Assembly (NCBI GenBank): GCA_002400845.2
Contig: NVRK02000007.1
Location: forward strand, 1-64,000
Reading direction: 5' to 3'
Length of the DNA: 64,000 bases
Source: Hyphomicrobiales bacterium
GTDB lineage: Bacteria > Pseudomonadota > Alphaproteobacteria > Rhizobiales > Rhizobiaceae
Shown here: positions 56,132 to 64,000 of the stretch, one piece after another
Layout: each line of letters opens with the position of its first letter
Position numbering within the stretch: position 1 is the first letter of the stretch
The notes under the pieces: generated by a model
What the model saw: only the letters and a program-made list of their open reading frames with translations
Told to the model about the DNA's origin: nothing
Database searches by the model: none
Position numbers and translations under genes: made by a program

Positions 56132-57325
56132 ATGAAAACAGCATTCAAAAATAGCTTTATTTATAAAAACCCATCGGTACTTATATTTCTTTCGGCTTTA
56201 GCCATACTAACAATTGGGATGACCATTTTGTCAGAAGGCTTTGGCGTTGGATTGGTATCAACCAGCTTCATCAAAATATTAGGCAAGACACTTTGTTTTT
56301 GTTTAATTGCAATAGCAATGGATTTGGTTTGGGGATATTGCGGAATACTATCTCTTGGACATTTTGCTTTCTTTGGCCTTGGTGGTTATATGGTCGGCAT
56401 GTGGCTCATGTTTGCCAGAACAAAAGACATCGTTATTAATTCTATGGTGAACGCACCGTTGCCGCCAACACCTAATGAAATTAGGGACGCTGTAGGATCG
56501 CAAATTTTTGGTGTCGTTGGTGGTTCCGAAATTCCAATGATATGGATGTTCGCTGACAGTTTACTTATTCAATTACTATTAGTCATATTAGTACCTGGGC
56601 TTTTGGCTTTTGTATTTGGCTATTTAGCTTTTCGCTCTCGTGTGACAGGTGTTTATCTGTCAATCTTAACTCAAGCAATGACACTCGCACTTTCGCTTTA
56701 TCTATTCCAAAACGACAGTGGTTTACGAGGCAATAACGGTCTTTCTGGCCTTCAAAACATACCAGGACTAACCGAAGTCTCACAAGATATAATTTCTGTT
56801 TGGTTTTTATGGGCCTCTGCCATAGCACTTGGACTTGGGTATATTATTGCTAATTGGCTAATATCTGGAAAGTTTGGAAGTGTTGTTCGCGCCATCAGGG
56901 ATGATGAAACACGCGTGCGCTATCTTGGATATACGGTTGAAATTTACAAATTATTGGTATTCGTCATTACAGCTATTATTGCAGCAATTGCAGGTGCACT
57001 TTACTACCCACAAGCAGGCATTATTAACCCAGCAGAAATTGCGCCCATTGCTTCTATTTACTTGGCAGTTTGGGTAGCAATTGGTGGAAGAGGGCGCATT
57101 TATGGTGCAGTCATAGGGGCCGCAAGCGTAACCTTAATATCCAGTTGGTTTACCGGCGGACAAATACCTAACATTTCTCTTGGGTTCTACACAATCAAAT
57201 GGATCGATTGGTGGCTGGTAATATTGGGATTTGGCTTTGTTGCCATTACATTATACGCCCCATCTGGACTAGGTGGATTGTTTGATCGCTTAGTGCGCAA
57301 GCAAGTAAATGAGGAGAGCAAATAA
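56132..57325 (+). CDS. urtC: Urea ABC transporter permease UrtC
   Basis: I start this at the ATG at 56132 (MKTAFKNSFIYKNP), with GGGGAT upstream, giving about 397 residues. The track start lies inside urtB. It is a multi-span LivM-type permease with MDLVWGYCGILSLGHFAFFGLGGYMVGMWLM, SRVTGVYLSILTQAMTLAL and the UrtC-type NDSGLRGNNGLSGLQNI. VRAIRDDETRVRYLGYTVEIYKL and VAIGGRGRIYGAVIGA follow. The stop overlaps the urtD start (TAATG). Confidence 0.95.
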   Translation: MKTAFKNSFIYKNPSVLIFLSALAILTIGMTILSEGFGVGLVSTSFIKILGKTLCFCLIAIAMDLVWGYCGILSLGHFAFFGLGGYMVGMWLMFARTKDIVINSMVNAPLPPTPNEIRDAVGSQIFGVVGGSEIPMIWMFADSLLIQLLLVILVPGLLAFVFGYLAFRSRVTGVYLSILTQAMTLALSLYLFQNDSGLRGNNGLSGLQNIPGLTEVSQDIISVWFLWASAIALGLGYIIANWLISGKFGSVVRAIRDDETRVRYLGYTVEIYKLLVFVITAIIAAIAGALYYPQAGIINPAEIAPIASIYLAVWVAIGGRGRIYGAVIGAASVTLISSWFTGGQIPNISLGFYTIKWIDWWLVILGFGFVAITLYAPSGLGGLFDRLVRKQVNEESK

Positions 57326-58071
57326 TGCAAGAAGCATCCTTATTAGAATTGGAAGGCGTATCGGTTTCATTCGATGGTTTTAAAGCGATAAACAATTTGT
57401 CATTTCAAATTGGCAGTGCTGAATTGCGTGCAATTATAGGTCCAAATGGCGCAGGCAAAACTACCATGATGGACATTATCACAGGCAAGACAAAACCAGA
57501 CAATGGCAGTGTGTTGTATGGCACACCTGCAAAAAGCCTCTTACGATTATCTGAGAGCCAAATAGCACGCATCGGCATTGGACGTAAGTTTCAACGCCCC
57601 ACTGTTTTTGAAAATCAAAGCGTGTTTGATAATTTCTTAATGGCACTCAAAAAGAGTAGATCGCCACTGGATGTATTATTTTATCGATTAGAAAATACAG
57701 ACCTTGAACGCGTTAAAGTTCTGGCAGAGGAGGTCGGCTTGCATGAACAGTTGGAACGTACTTCTGGTGAGTTATCACACGGACAAAAGCAATGGCTAGA
57801 AATTGGAATGTTACTGGCACAAGACCCAAAAGTTTTATTAGTCGATGAGCCAGCTGCTGGAATGACGCCTCAAGAGCGCATGCATACAACAAATATTTTA
57901 AAGAAGGCCGCCCAAACACGAGCAGTGGTCGTAGTGGAACATGACATGGAATTTGTACGTCGTTTAGAATGTCGTGTAACTGTTTTACATGAAGGGTCTG
58001 TGTTGGCTGAAGGAAGTATCGACCATGTTACAAATGACGAATCTGTAATCGACGTTTACTTGGGAAGATAG
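57325..58071 (+). CDS. urtD: Urea ABC transporter ATP-binding protein UrtD
   Basis: This 248-residue ABC ATPase has GPNGAGKTTMMDIITG (Walker A), GIGRKFQRPTVFE (Q loop with the RKFQ.P sequence typical of UrtD), LSHGQKQWLEIGMLL (signature with HGQKQW, again UrtD-like) and VLLVDEPAAGMTP (Walker B). It is translationally coupled to urtC and one base from urtE. Confidence 0.95.
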   Translation: MQEASLLELEGVSVSFDGFKAINNLSFQIGSAELRAIIGPNGAGKTTMMDIITGKTKPDNGSVLYGTPAKSLLRLSESQIARIGIGRKFQRPTVFENQSVFDNFLMALKKSRSPLDVLFYRLENTDLERVKVLAEEVGLHEQLERTSGELSHGQKQWLEIGMLLAQDPKVLLVDEPAAGMTPQERMHTTNILKKAAQTRAVVVVEHDMEFVRRLECRVTVLHEGSVLAEGSIDHVTNDESVIDVYLGR

Positions 58072-58072
58072 A

Positions 58073-58768
58073 ATGTTAGAAATACGCGACCTAGATCTCC
58101 ATTACGGACAATCAAAAATTCTCAATAACATCTCCCTTACAGCTCATACAGGCAAAGTTACCTGCATAATGGGAACCAATGGCGTTGGTAAAACAAGCTT
58201 ACTAAAAGCGATTTCTGGCGTTCACCCACGCAGCAATGGCGACATCATGATCGATGGTCATAATGTAGGAAAAAGTGAGCCCTTTAAACTAGCCCAAATG
58301 GGCATTGGATATGTGCCACAAGGACGTGATATTTTTCCTCTATTAACAGTTCGCGAAAACCTAGAAACTGGCTTTGCCTGTTTACCAAAAGGTGAAAAAC
58401 ACATTGATGATGAAATATTTGAACTTTTTCCGGTTCTAAAACAAATGGAAAATAGAAGAGGCGGTGACTTATCGGGCGGACAACAGCAACAATTAAGCAT
58501 CGCACGCGCTCTTATTACCAAGCCAAAAATTCTTTTGCTTGATGAACCAACTGAAGGCATTCAGCCCAATATTATTCAACAAATTGGGCGCGTCATAGAA
58601 ATATTGCGAAATAGAAACGATATGGCAATCGTACTTGTGGAACAATATTTCGACTTTGCTTACAACTTGGCTGATACATTTTATACAATGCGTAGGGGAG
58701 AGATTGAGATGAGCGGCCCTAAATCAAAATTGAGCAAATCAAAACTTCTTAAATCTGTCTCTGTGTAA
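58073..58768 (+). CDS. urtE: Urea ABC transporter ATP-binding protein UrtE
   Basis: This 231-residue ABC ATPase has LDLHYGQSKILNNISL, MGTNGVGKTSLLKAISG (Walker A), GYVPQGRDIFPLLTVRENLETG (UrtE-type Q loop), LSGGQQQQLSIARAL and ILLLDEPTEGIQPNII. The last gene of the urt operon. No urease or urea-carboxylase gene follows within the window; the next gene is a convergent LacI regulator. Confidence 0.95.
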   Translation: MLEIRDLDLHYGQSKILNNISLTAHTGKVTCIMGTNGVGKTSLLKAISGVHPRSNGDIMIDGHNVGKSEPFKLAQMGIGYVPQGRDIFPLLTVRENLETGFACLPKGEKHIDDEIFELFPVLKQMENRRGGDLSGGQQQQLSIARALITKPKILLLDEPTEGIQPNIIQQIGRVIEILRNRNDMAIVLVEQYFDFAYNLADTFYTMRRGEIEMSGPKSKLSKSKLLKSVSV

Positions 58769-58809
58769 CGCTACTAATAACAGCGTTAATATATAATGAC
58801 CATTATAAA

Positions 58810-58831
58810 TTAACGCACTGTTTTGCGTTAA
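58810..58831. terminator. Hairpins between convergent urtE and LacI-type genes
   Basis: TTAACGCA pairs with TGCGTTAA around CTGTTT. A second inverted pair, AACGCT/AGCGTT, lies just upstream at the urtE stop. The 70-base gap has no strong T run, so termination efficiency is uncertain in both directions. Confidence 0.5.
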
Positions 58832-58838
58832 ATTACAG

Positions 58839-59867
58839 CTAAATATTCTCACTTGTATGAATTTGAAATGGCAACATAAAAGTTTGGTCGCGGGCTAAAC
58901 CATCTGATTTATTCGCGTTGATTAAGCTTTTGATCGTTTGTTGAGCTACCTCACGCAGTGGGTGAGAAATGACCATAGTCAATGTATTTTCAAGCAAAGC
59001 ATTTTTAGTAACCTCTGTCAGCTCATAACCTACGGCAACAAAGTCATCGGCTAACTTGGCTCTTTTCACTGCATCCAATACACCAGCCATACCACCACCA
59101 GAGATAAACAAACCCTTTAGGTCAGGATTTTCGGTCAGTACTTTTTCGGTCGCTTCATGACCAATCGCGTTGGTCTCATAAGTATAATGAGGCTCCAAAA
59201 GTGTGAAATTGTCATTATACTCCCTAAAATAGGATCGAAACCCAGTTTCATTTAATTCTTGATTGCGATATCTATGACTGCCAACCAACGCACCAATTTT
59301 CCCTGGTTCTTTACACATTTTGTGAAATGCCCAAGCAGCTGTGCGTCCAACTTTCCAATTATCCAGCCCAATAAAACCAATAGGGCAGTTGGCCACCAAC
59401 GGAGATACTAAAGCAAATACAGGAGTCTGCGTGGCTGCAACTTTTTCAATCGATTCTATTATTAGTGGGTGATGTGCAGAAGAAATTGCGAACCCATCAA
59501 AACCCACACCATGTTTTAAAATATGATCTGCAACATTATTGGGGGATAAATTGTTGATGTGATGTATATTTAGTTTAACGTTACAACCTTCAACATCATC
59601 AGCAGCCCTTTGTAATTCGGTAGCCAAATTGCGATAAAAGTGTCTATTACTTTGCATAAGCAATATTGAAAATTCAAAACTTTCTATGCTTGCAGCTATT
59701 CTGTCTTTTATGGACCCAACACCGTAAAAACCGATATCAGCCGCCGCTTGTAGCACAACTTCCATCGTACCACGTCGTACATTGTTCTTTCCACTTAACA
59801 CCCGATTAACAGTCGCGACCGATACATCTGCCTTTACTGCCAAGTCTTGAATTGTAGGTCTTGCCAC
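58839..59867 (-). CDS. LacI-family transcriptional regulator
   Basis: This 342-residue regulator has the LacI headpiece MARPTIQDLAVKADVSVATVNRVLSGKNNVRRGTMEVVLQAAADIGF. A periplasmic-binding-protein-like effector domain follows (GFDGFAISSAHHPLIIESIEKVAA; GLFISGGGMAGVLDAVKRA; LREVAQQTIKSLI). It is divergent from the sugar ABC operon and most likely represses it. The effector is probably a sugar or polyol taken up by that system. Confidence 0.93.
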   Translation of the reverse strand: MARPTIQDLAVKADVSVATVNRVLSGKNNVRRGTMEVVLQAAADIGFYGVGSIKDRIAASIESFEFSILLMQSNRHFYRNLATELQRAADDVEGCNVKLNIHHINNLSPNNVADHILKHGVGFDGFAISSAHHPLIIESIEKVAATQTPVFALVSPLVANCPIGFIGLDNWKVGRTAAWAFHKMCKEPGKIGALVGSHRYRNQELNETGFRSYFREYNDNFTLLEPHYTYETNAIGHEATEKVLTENPDLKGLFISGGGMAGVLDAVKRAKLADDFVAVGYELTEVTKNALLENTLTMVISHPLREVAQQTIKSLINANKSDGLARDQTFMLPFQIHTSENI

Positions 59868-59910
59868 AGTTCTTACTCCTAAATAAATAGAATTATTTCA
59901 TATCATTTCA

Positions 59911-59946
59911 TATCATTACCATATCAGTTTTTGATATACAATGATA
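59911..59946. promoter_or_regulatory. Candidate operator between the LacI regulator and sugar ABC operon
   Basis: TATCATTACCATATCA (59911-59926) and TGATATACAATGATA (59932-59946) form an imperfect inverted repeat, and TCATATCATT direct repeats lie just before it. The site is about 45 bases upstream of the lacI-type gene. The rest of the 318-base intergenic region shows AT-rich sequence and no gene. Confidence 0.45.
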
Positions 59947-60185
59947 CAAAATGATTTTAGTCAAGTGACATCGTTATGTAAAGTATGTTTTATTATCAGT
60001 GCACATAAACGATTGTTACAACACGAAATTCTGCTCTATATCAAATTTTAGAGTCATGAGTTTTTAGTAAAAATCAAATGTGTGGGGTTTCCAAGTGCTC
60101 AAATAAGTAATTTTTGAGTGCTCGAAATCTTAGTACTAGTTTTTAATAGGCATCATAGTGAAGCCTAAACTCGGGAGAAGTATAG

Positions 60186-61160
60186 ATGAAATTATTCACA
60201 AATATGTTGAAAAGCACTGCAGTGGCAGCTGTGGTTATGACTGCAAGTGTTGCAACTGCACCAGCTGCTGATATCGCTGTAATTGCAGGTTCGATTGAAG
60301 ATGGTTTCTTCAACCTTATCAAAAAAGGCGTCGATGATGCGACATTAGTAGTTGAAGCAAATGGTGGTTCAGTAAATTATCTTCGAACATCTAACTACGA
60401 TAATTTTGGCCCTGACCTAGTGCAGCTAATCAATACAGCGGTTAGCCAAAATGTAGATGGCATTGCGATTCCAGTATGGGTTCCAGAATCACAGGTTCCT
60501 GCGCTTAAAGCAGCTGCTGCCAAAGGCATTAAGATAATGATCTACAACTCAGGCGCTTCAATAAGAGAAGAAGTAAGCGGCATCAACTATTTTGGTTCTG
60601 ATGAATTTGTTGCTGGTGTAGCTGGTGGTGAATATATGGCAAAAAATGGTGCTAAAAATATTATTTGTCATATCCAAAGCCCTGGAGCTGTAAACTTGGA
60701 AGCACGTTGTAAAGGTGTGAAAGAGGGCGCTGCTAAACATGGCGCTATATCAACTAACTTGCCTCTACCTGCAAACCTTGACCAAAATGTAACAGCTACT
60801 TCTGAGGCTATTAAAGCTGAATTGCTTAAAGATCCAACAATTGATGCTGTTATAACTTTGGCTGCTTGGGCTTCAGACGCAGCAGCTGTTGCGATTAAAC
60901 AAGCGGGTGGTCCAGACAAAGTTAAACTTGGTACATTCGACATGAGCCCTGCGGTTCTTGCCCGTATTAAAGATGGCACTCAGTCTATGGCAATCGATCA
61001 ACAACCATACCTTCAAGGCTTTTTAGCAACATCTATGCTTGCAGCTCACATTGATTTTGGTACAGAACTCGCAACTGATCCTGTGTTGACAGGTCCTGCG
61101 ATCATTGATGCGTCCAATATTGATACTGCACTTGCTGGTGTTAAAAAAGGCGCTCGTTAA
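60186..61160 (+). CDS. Sugar/polyol ABC transporter substrate-binding protein (FrcB/RbsB-like)
   Basis: This 324-residue periplasmic binding protein has the signal peptide MKLFTNMLKSTAVAAVVMTASVATAPAAD. Pentose/hexose-binding (Peripla_BP_4) features are FNLIKKGVDDATLVVEANGGSVNYL, VDGIAIPVWVPESQVPALKAAAAKGIKIMIYNSG, GVKEGAAKHG, DAVITLAAWASDAAAVAIKQAG and AIDQQPYLQGFLATSMLA. GGGAGAAG precedes the ATG. It is the first gene of an operon with permease, ATPase and a MocA-type dehydrogenase. The substrate could be inositol-like given the dehydrogenase; this is inference. Confidence 0.92.
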   Translation: MKLFTNMLKSTAVAAVVMTASVATAPAADIAVIAGSIEDGFFNLIKKGVDDATLVVEANGGSVNYLRTSNYDNFGPDLVQLINTAVSQNVDGIAIPVWVPESQVPALKAAAAKGIKIMIYNSGASIREEVSGINYFGSDEFVAGVAGGEYMAKNGAKNIICHIQSPGAVNLEARCKGVKEGAAKHGAISTNLPLPANLDQNVTATSEAIKAELLKDPTIDAVITLAAWASDAAAVAIKQAGGPDKVKLGTFDMSPAVLARIKDGTQSMAIDQQPYLQGFLATSMLAAHIDFGTELATDPVLTGPAIIDASNIDTALAGVKKGAR

Positions 61161-61184
61161 TTTCGAGTCAAAACTAAAAATAGT

Positions 61185-61206
61185 CAACCCAGTCTATGCT
61201 GGGTTG
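61185..61206 (+). terminator. Hairpin after the sugar-binding protein gene (attenuator-like)
   Basis: CAACCCAG pairs perfectly with CTGGGTTG around TCTATG, extendable by GTC/GGC, with only a weak TTCTAATT after it. Such hairpins often let binding-protein mRNA exceed that of the membrane subunits. Confidence 0.65.
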
Positions 61207-61266
61207 GCTTCTAATTATAAAATACGTACCTAATGAATATTAAGTGAATAAATTGGAGAGAGTTAA

Positions 61267-62268
61267 ATGCGTAATCTGTCAATAGGCAGCCTATTAATAA
61301 GACCCGAAGCGGGTGCTTTTTTAGGTATGGTCTTTGTTTTTGTTTTTTTTGCCGTTTTTGGCGGATCAACTTTCACGTCCTTTTCAGGCGCGGCTAGCTG
61401 GTTAAATGTTGCCGCTAATTTGGGCATCATCGCTATCCCTATTGGCTTTTTAATGATTGCTGGCGAACTTGATCTCTCCATTGGTGCAATGGTTCCTGCG
61501 GCCTCTATGTCTATGGGGATTATATCAGGTTATTACGGACTTCCAATTCTGGTCGGTGTTGGCCTTACTATGCTTTTTGCGGCAACATTTGGTTGGATTA
61601 ATGGCATCATTGTTGTTCGCACAGAAGTACCATCCTTGATTGTAACAATGGGAACACTCTTTTCTATTGCTGGCTTAACACTTTTCTTATCTATCTTTTT
61701 AACCGACACAACTGCTGTTGCATTAAATGCACCTGCATGGGCTAAAGCAGTTTTTGGTGATTTTTACTTCGGTTCTTACCAAATAATAATTCTTTGGTGG
61801 CTAGGTATGACTGCAATTTACGTCTACTTTTTACACTTTTCTCCTTGGGGCAATTGGTTGTACGCAATGGGTGGAGACAAAGTAAGCGCCAGAAATGCAG
61901 GTATTCCAACGAATAAACTGACCATTGGCATGTTCATGCTGTCGTCTCTTAGCGCAGCCTTTGTTGGGATTTGCCAAACAATTCTATTTAATTCTGCTCA
62001 AGTATCTTCAGGCATGTCATTCATCTTTAATACGATTATTTCAGTTGTAATTGGTGGCGTAATTCTTACGGGTGGATTTGGTTCTGTGATTGGCATCTTC
62101 TTCGGAACAATCACATTCGCCATGGTAAACCAAGGTATTTACTTCACAGATTTCGATCGCAACCTTTCAAGCTTAATTGTTGGTATCATGTTGTTGATTG
62201 CGGTTTTGATGAACAACACATTTAGACAAATGGCGTTAACCCATACGTCTCCAAAGAAAAAGAAGTGA
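61267..62268 (+). CDS. Sugar/polyol ABC transporter permease (FrcC/RbsC-like)
   Basis: This 333-residue permease has about eight to ten membrane segments with the BPD_transp_2 pattern: AANLGIIAIPIGFLMIAGELDLSIGAMVPAASM, EVPSLIVTMGTLFSIAGLTLFLS, AMGGDKVSARNAGIPTNKLTIGMFMLSSLSAAFVGI and GGVILTGGFGSVIGIFFGTITFAMVNQGIYF. GGAGAG precedes the ATG. The next gene, the ATPase, follows closely. Confidence 0.94.
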   Translation: MRNLSIGSLLIRPEAGAFLGMVFVFVFFAVFGGSTFTSFSGAASWLNVAANLGIIAIPIGFLMIAGELDLSIGAMVPAASMSMGIISGYYGLPILVGVGLTMLFAATFGWINGIIVVRTEVPSLIVTMGTLFSIAGLTLFLSIFLTDTTAVALNAPAWAKAVFGDFYFGSYQIIILWWLGMTAIYVYFLHFSPWGNWLYAMGGDKVSARNAGIPTNKLTIGMFMLSSLSAAFVGICQTILFNSAQVSSGMSFIFNTIISVVIGGVILTGGFGSVIGIFFGTITFAMVNQGIYFTDFDRNLSSLIVGIMLLIAVLMNNTFRQMALTHTSPKKKK

Positions 62269-62278
62269 GGTGATTGCA

Positions 62279-63088
62279 ATGTCTAAGAATATTAAATCTA
62301 ATAGAAAACCCGTTCTTGAGTTACGCAACGTAAATAAATCTTTTGGTCCAATTGATGTGTTGCATGACATCTCTTTGAAAGTACACAAAGGGGAGGTGCT
62401 ATGTCTTTTAGGAGATAATGGCGCTGGTAAATCAACACTCATTAAAACGCTTTGTGGTGTTCACAAACCGACAAGCGGCACAATCCTTATGGATGGTGAA
62501 GAGGTTAATTTCCCTAACCCTAGGTCTGCGGCGGATAAAGGCATCTCAACTGTTCACCAATTTGGTGGAACATTTCCTTTAATGAGCATCGGTCGTTCTT
62601 TCTTCGTAGGGGTTGAGCCAACCAAAAACTTTGGCCCAATAAAAATATTTGATAGAAAAAAAGCCAATGAAATTGCGGTTAAAGCGGTTCAAGATTTTGG
62701 CATCACACGCATTGATGATGGTGATCGTTTGATCGGTGGTTTGTCTGGTGGTGAGCGTCAATCTCTTGCAATTGCAAGAGCGGTGCATTTTGGTGCACGT
62801 GTGCTTATTCTAGATGAGCCAACAGCAGCCCTTGGTGTCAAGCAAGCCTCACACGTATTGCGCATTGTGAATGAAGCAAAAAAACGGGGCCTTGCGGTAA
62901 TCTTTATTACACACCAAGTGATGCATGCGATGGCCGTAGGTGACCATTTCGCTGTGTTAATACGCGGTGGCATTGCCGCTGATTTCAAAAAAGGCGAAAG
63001 ATCACGCGAAGAAATCACTGATCTAATGGCTGGTGGTGAAACTATGGCGGATTTAGAAGCTGAAATTCAAGCAAGTATAGACGAATAA
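62279..63088 (+). CDS. Sugar/polyol ABC transporter ATP-binding protein (FrcA-like)
   Basis: About 269 residues are read from MSKNIKSNRKPVLELRN (ATG at 62279, with GAGGTGATTGCA upstream); the track start is three codons earlier. A single ATPase domain has LGDNGAGKSTLIKTLCG (Walker A), HQFGGTFPLMSIGRSFFVG (Q loop), LSGGERQSLAIARAV (signature) and VLILDEPTAALGVKQASHVLRIV (Walker B). A single-domain ATPase with a CUT2-type permease is the FrcBCA arrangement, unlike the double-domain RbsA. Confidence 0.94.
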   Translation: MSKNIKSNRKPVLELRNVNKSFGPIDVLHDISLKVHKGEVLCLLGDNGAGKSTLIKTLCGVHKPTSGTILMDGEEVNFPNPRSAADKGISTVHQFGGTFPLMSIGRSFFVGVEPTKNFGPIKIFDRKKANEIAVKAVQDFGITRIDDGDRLIGGLSGGERQSLAIARAVHFGARVLILDEPTAALGVKQASHVLRIVNEAKKRGLAVIFITHQVMHAMAVGDHFAVLIRGGIAADFKKGERSREEITDLMAGGETMADLEAEIQASIDE

Positions 63089-63092
63089 CAAC

Positions 63093-63153
63093 GTTTCAGC
63101 TGCCCCCTCCCAAGCTGAAACAGACCTAAGGCAGTGTGGTGCTGGCTTAGGTC
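63093..63153 (+). other. Two tandem hairpins between ABC ATPase and dehydrogenase genes
   Basis: GTTTCAGCT pairs with AGCTGAAAC (63093-63121). It is followed at once by GACCTAAG pairing with CTTAGGTC (63123-63153). Neither has a T run. They may act as mRNA processing or stability elements inside the operon. Confidence 0.6.
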
Positions 63154-63209
63154 ACTTTGAGCACAAATAAACATCAAATTTATAAACCCCTTTTTTGGAA
63201 TATGACTTA

Positions 63210-64000
63210 ATGAACACACGAATTGCAATTATTGGCGCAGGTATTATGGGCGCAGACCACGGTGATATTATATCAAAAGAATTGCCAGGCGCTAAATTGC
63301 AAGTCGTGTGCGATGCGTTCGAAGAACGCGCAACAGCGTTAGCAAAAGCATGTGGTGACGCGGATGTTTCGACAGACCCTTATAGCGTTATCGCGCGTAA
63401 AGATGTCGATGCCGTAATTGTAGCAAGCCCAGACCACACACATGCCGAATTGGTAATGGCCTGTATTGAGCATAACAAACCTGTGTTGTGCGAAAAACCA
63501 TTGGCGCCTACTGCCGCAGAAAGTTTAAAAATAATCAAAGCAGAAGTTGCTTGCACAAAACAGATGGTTCAGATCGGCTTCATGCGCCGTTTCGATCAAT
63601 CTTATCGAGAGATGAAATCTGTTTTGGATAACAATGTTATTGGTCAACCATTAATGATGCATAACTTCCATCGTAATGTAGAAACGCCAGCCGCTGATTT
63701 TACAGCAGATATGGCAATTACAAATTCTGCACCGCACGAATTTGATGTAGCAAGATTTATCCTTGGCAGTGAGTACAAATTCATCTCATCATTTTCACCA
63801 AAAGGTGGTAATGACAAAGTTGGCCCTGTATTTATGGTGCTAGAAACCCAAGCTGGCCAATTGGTAAACATTGAGATCAACAATAACGCATCTTATGGTT
63901 ATGACGTGCGTGGTGAATTGATTGGCGAGAAGGGGGCTGTTTCGCTAAACTCACCAACATACACAACATTAGATTTAAAACTTAGCAAATCTACACAATA
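63210..64000 (+). CDS. Gfo/Idh/MocA-family oxidoreductase, partial (C-terminus beyond window)
   Basis: Not in the track because it runs off the right edge; 263 codons are visible. The N-terminal Rossmann fold has IAIIGAGIMGADHGDII, followed by DAVIVASPDHTHAELVMACIEHNKPVLCEKPLAPTAAE, which contains the family EKP motif. The substrate domain continues with QIGFMRRFDQSYREMK and NSAPHEFDVARFILG, where the DxxxH-like position typical of inositol 2-dehydrogenases is represented by HEFD. These NAD(P)-dependent enzymes oxidise inositols or sugars. Its position after an ABC sugar operon suggests it oxidises the imported compound. Confidence 0.9.
   Translation, partial: MNTRIAIIGAGIMGADHGDIISKELPGAKLQVVCDAFEERATALAKACGDADVSTDPYSVIARKDVDAVIVASPDHTHAELVMACIEHNKPVLCEKPLAPTAAESLKIIKAEVACTKQMVQIGFMRRFDQSYREMKSVLDNNVIGQPLMMHNFHRNVETPAADFTADMAITNSAPHEFDVARFILGSEYKFISSFSPKGGNDKVGPVFMVLETQAGQLVNIEINNNASYGYDVRGELIGEKGAVSLNSPTYTTLDLKLSKSTQ

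Overview
The window reads as chromosome of a low-GC alphaproteobacterium of the Hyphomicrobiales (Rhizobiales) type. The evidence is the conserved order glmU-glmS-DUF502-recG(-)-sdhE-mfd, a CckA hybrid kinase, the tig-clpP-clpX-lon-hupB block, the adjacent glnB-glnA pair, a DUF1127 protein, and rhizobial-style ABC operons. Most of it is AT-rich. TTG and GTG starts recur (cckA, panC, rhlE, probably the relaxase). No rRNA genes and no CRISPR array were seen. The genus cannot be fixed from the sequence alone.

Region 1 (1-5672) is one end of an integrated mobilizable element. It ends at the 3' end of a tRNA-Lys gene. It holds a tyrosine integrase next to the tRNA, a two-membrane-segment hypothetical protein preceded by a 25-codon ORF, an HtpX-like M48 protease overlapping a VirD4/TraG coupling protein, an oriT-like site (15-bp imperfect inverted repeat plus an RSF1010-like nic core), and a divergent MOBQ (MobA/MobL) relaxase cut off by the window edge. 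The far end of the element is outside the window.

Region 2 (5.9-29.7 kb) is mostly core genome: an EamA exporter with a SPOR-like membrane protein, amino-sugar synthesis (glmU, glmS), DNA repair and transcription-coupled repair (recG, mfd), SdhE, a FliO-like protein, the cell-cycle kinase CckA, pantothenate synthesis (panC, panB), transhydrogenase sthA, nitrogen assimilation (glnB-glnA with a candidate sigma-54 promoter) and a DEAD-box helicase.

Region 3 (29.9-38.6 kb) holds tRNA-Leu followed by an imperfect tandem repeat, a small lipoprotein, then the protein-quality-control block tig, clpP, clpX, lon and the HU gene, most separated by clear hairpin terminators.

Region 4 (38.7-51.4 kb) is accessory. 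It contains a BMP-family (nucleoside-type) ABC operon whose binding protein appears membrane-anchored by a helical stalk, tRNA-Ser, an outer-membrane beta-barrel, a LuxR-type two-component system whose kinase carries an unusual large periplasmic beta-rich domain, a secreted PAN-domain protein, and a decayed autotransporter pseudogene.

Region 5 (51.7-64 kb) has two transport systems with divergent regulators: LysR next to urtABCDE (urea-type ABC transporter, no urease genes visible), and LacI next to a FrcBCA-like sugar/polyol ABC operon running into a Gfo/Idh/MocA dehydrogenase cut by the window end. The window therefore couples nitrogen uptake and sensing (Urt, GlnB/GlnA), nucleoside and sugar uptake, and a surface-sensing cluster with a mobile element at its left edge. 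No single gene set amounts to a proven new system. The best leads are the oriT/T4CP/M48-protease element and the sensor kinase with its neighbouring surface proteins.
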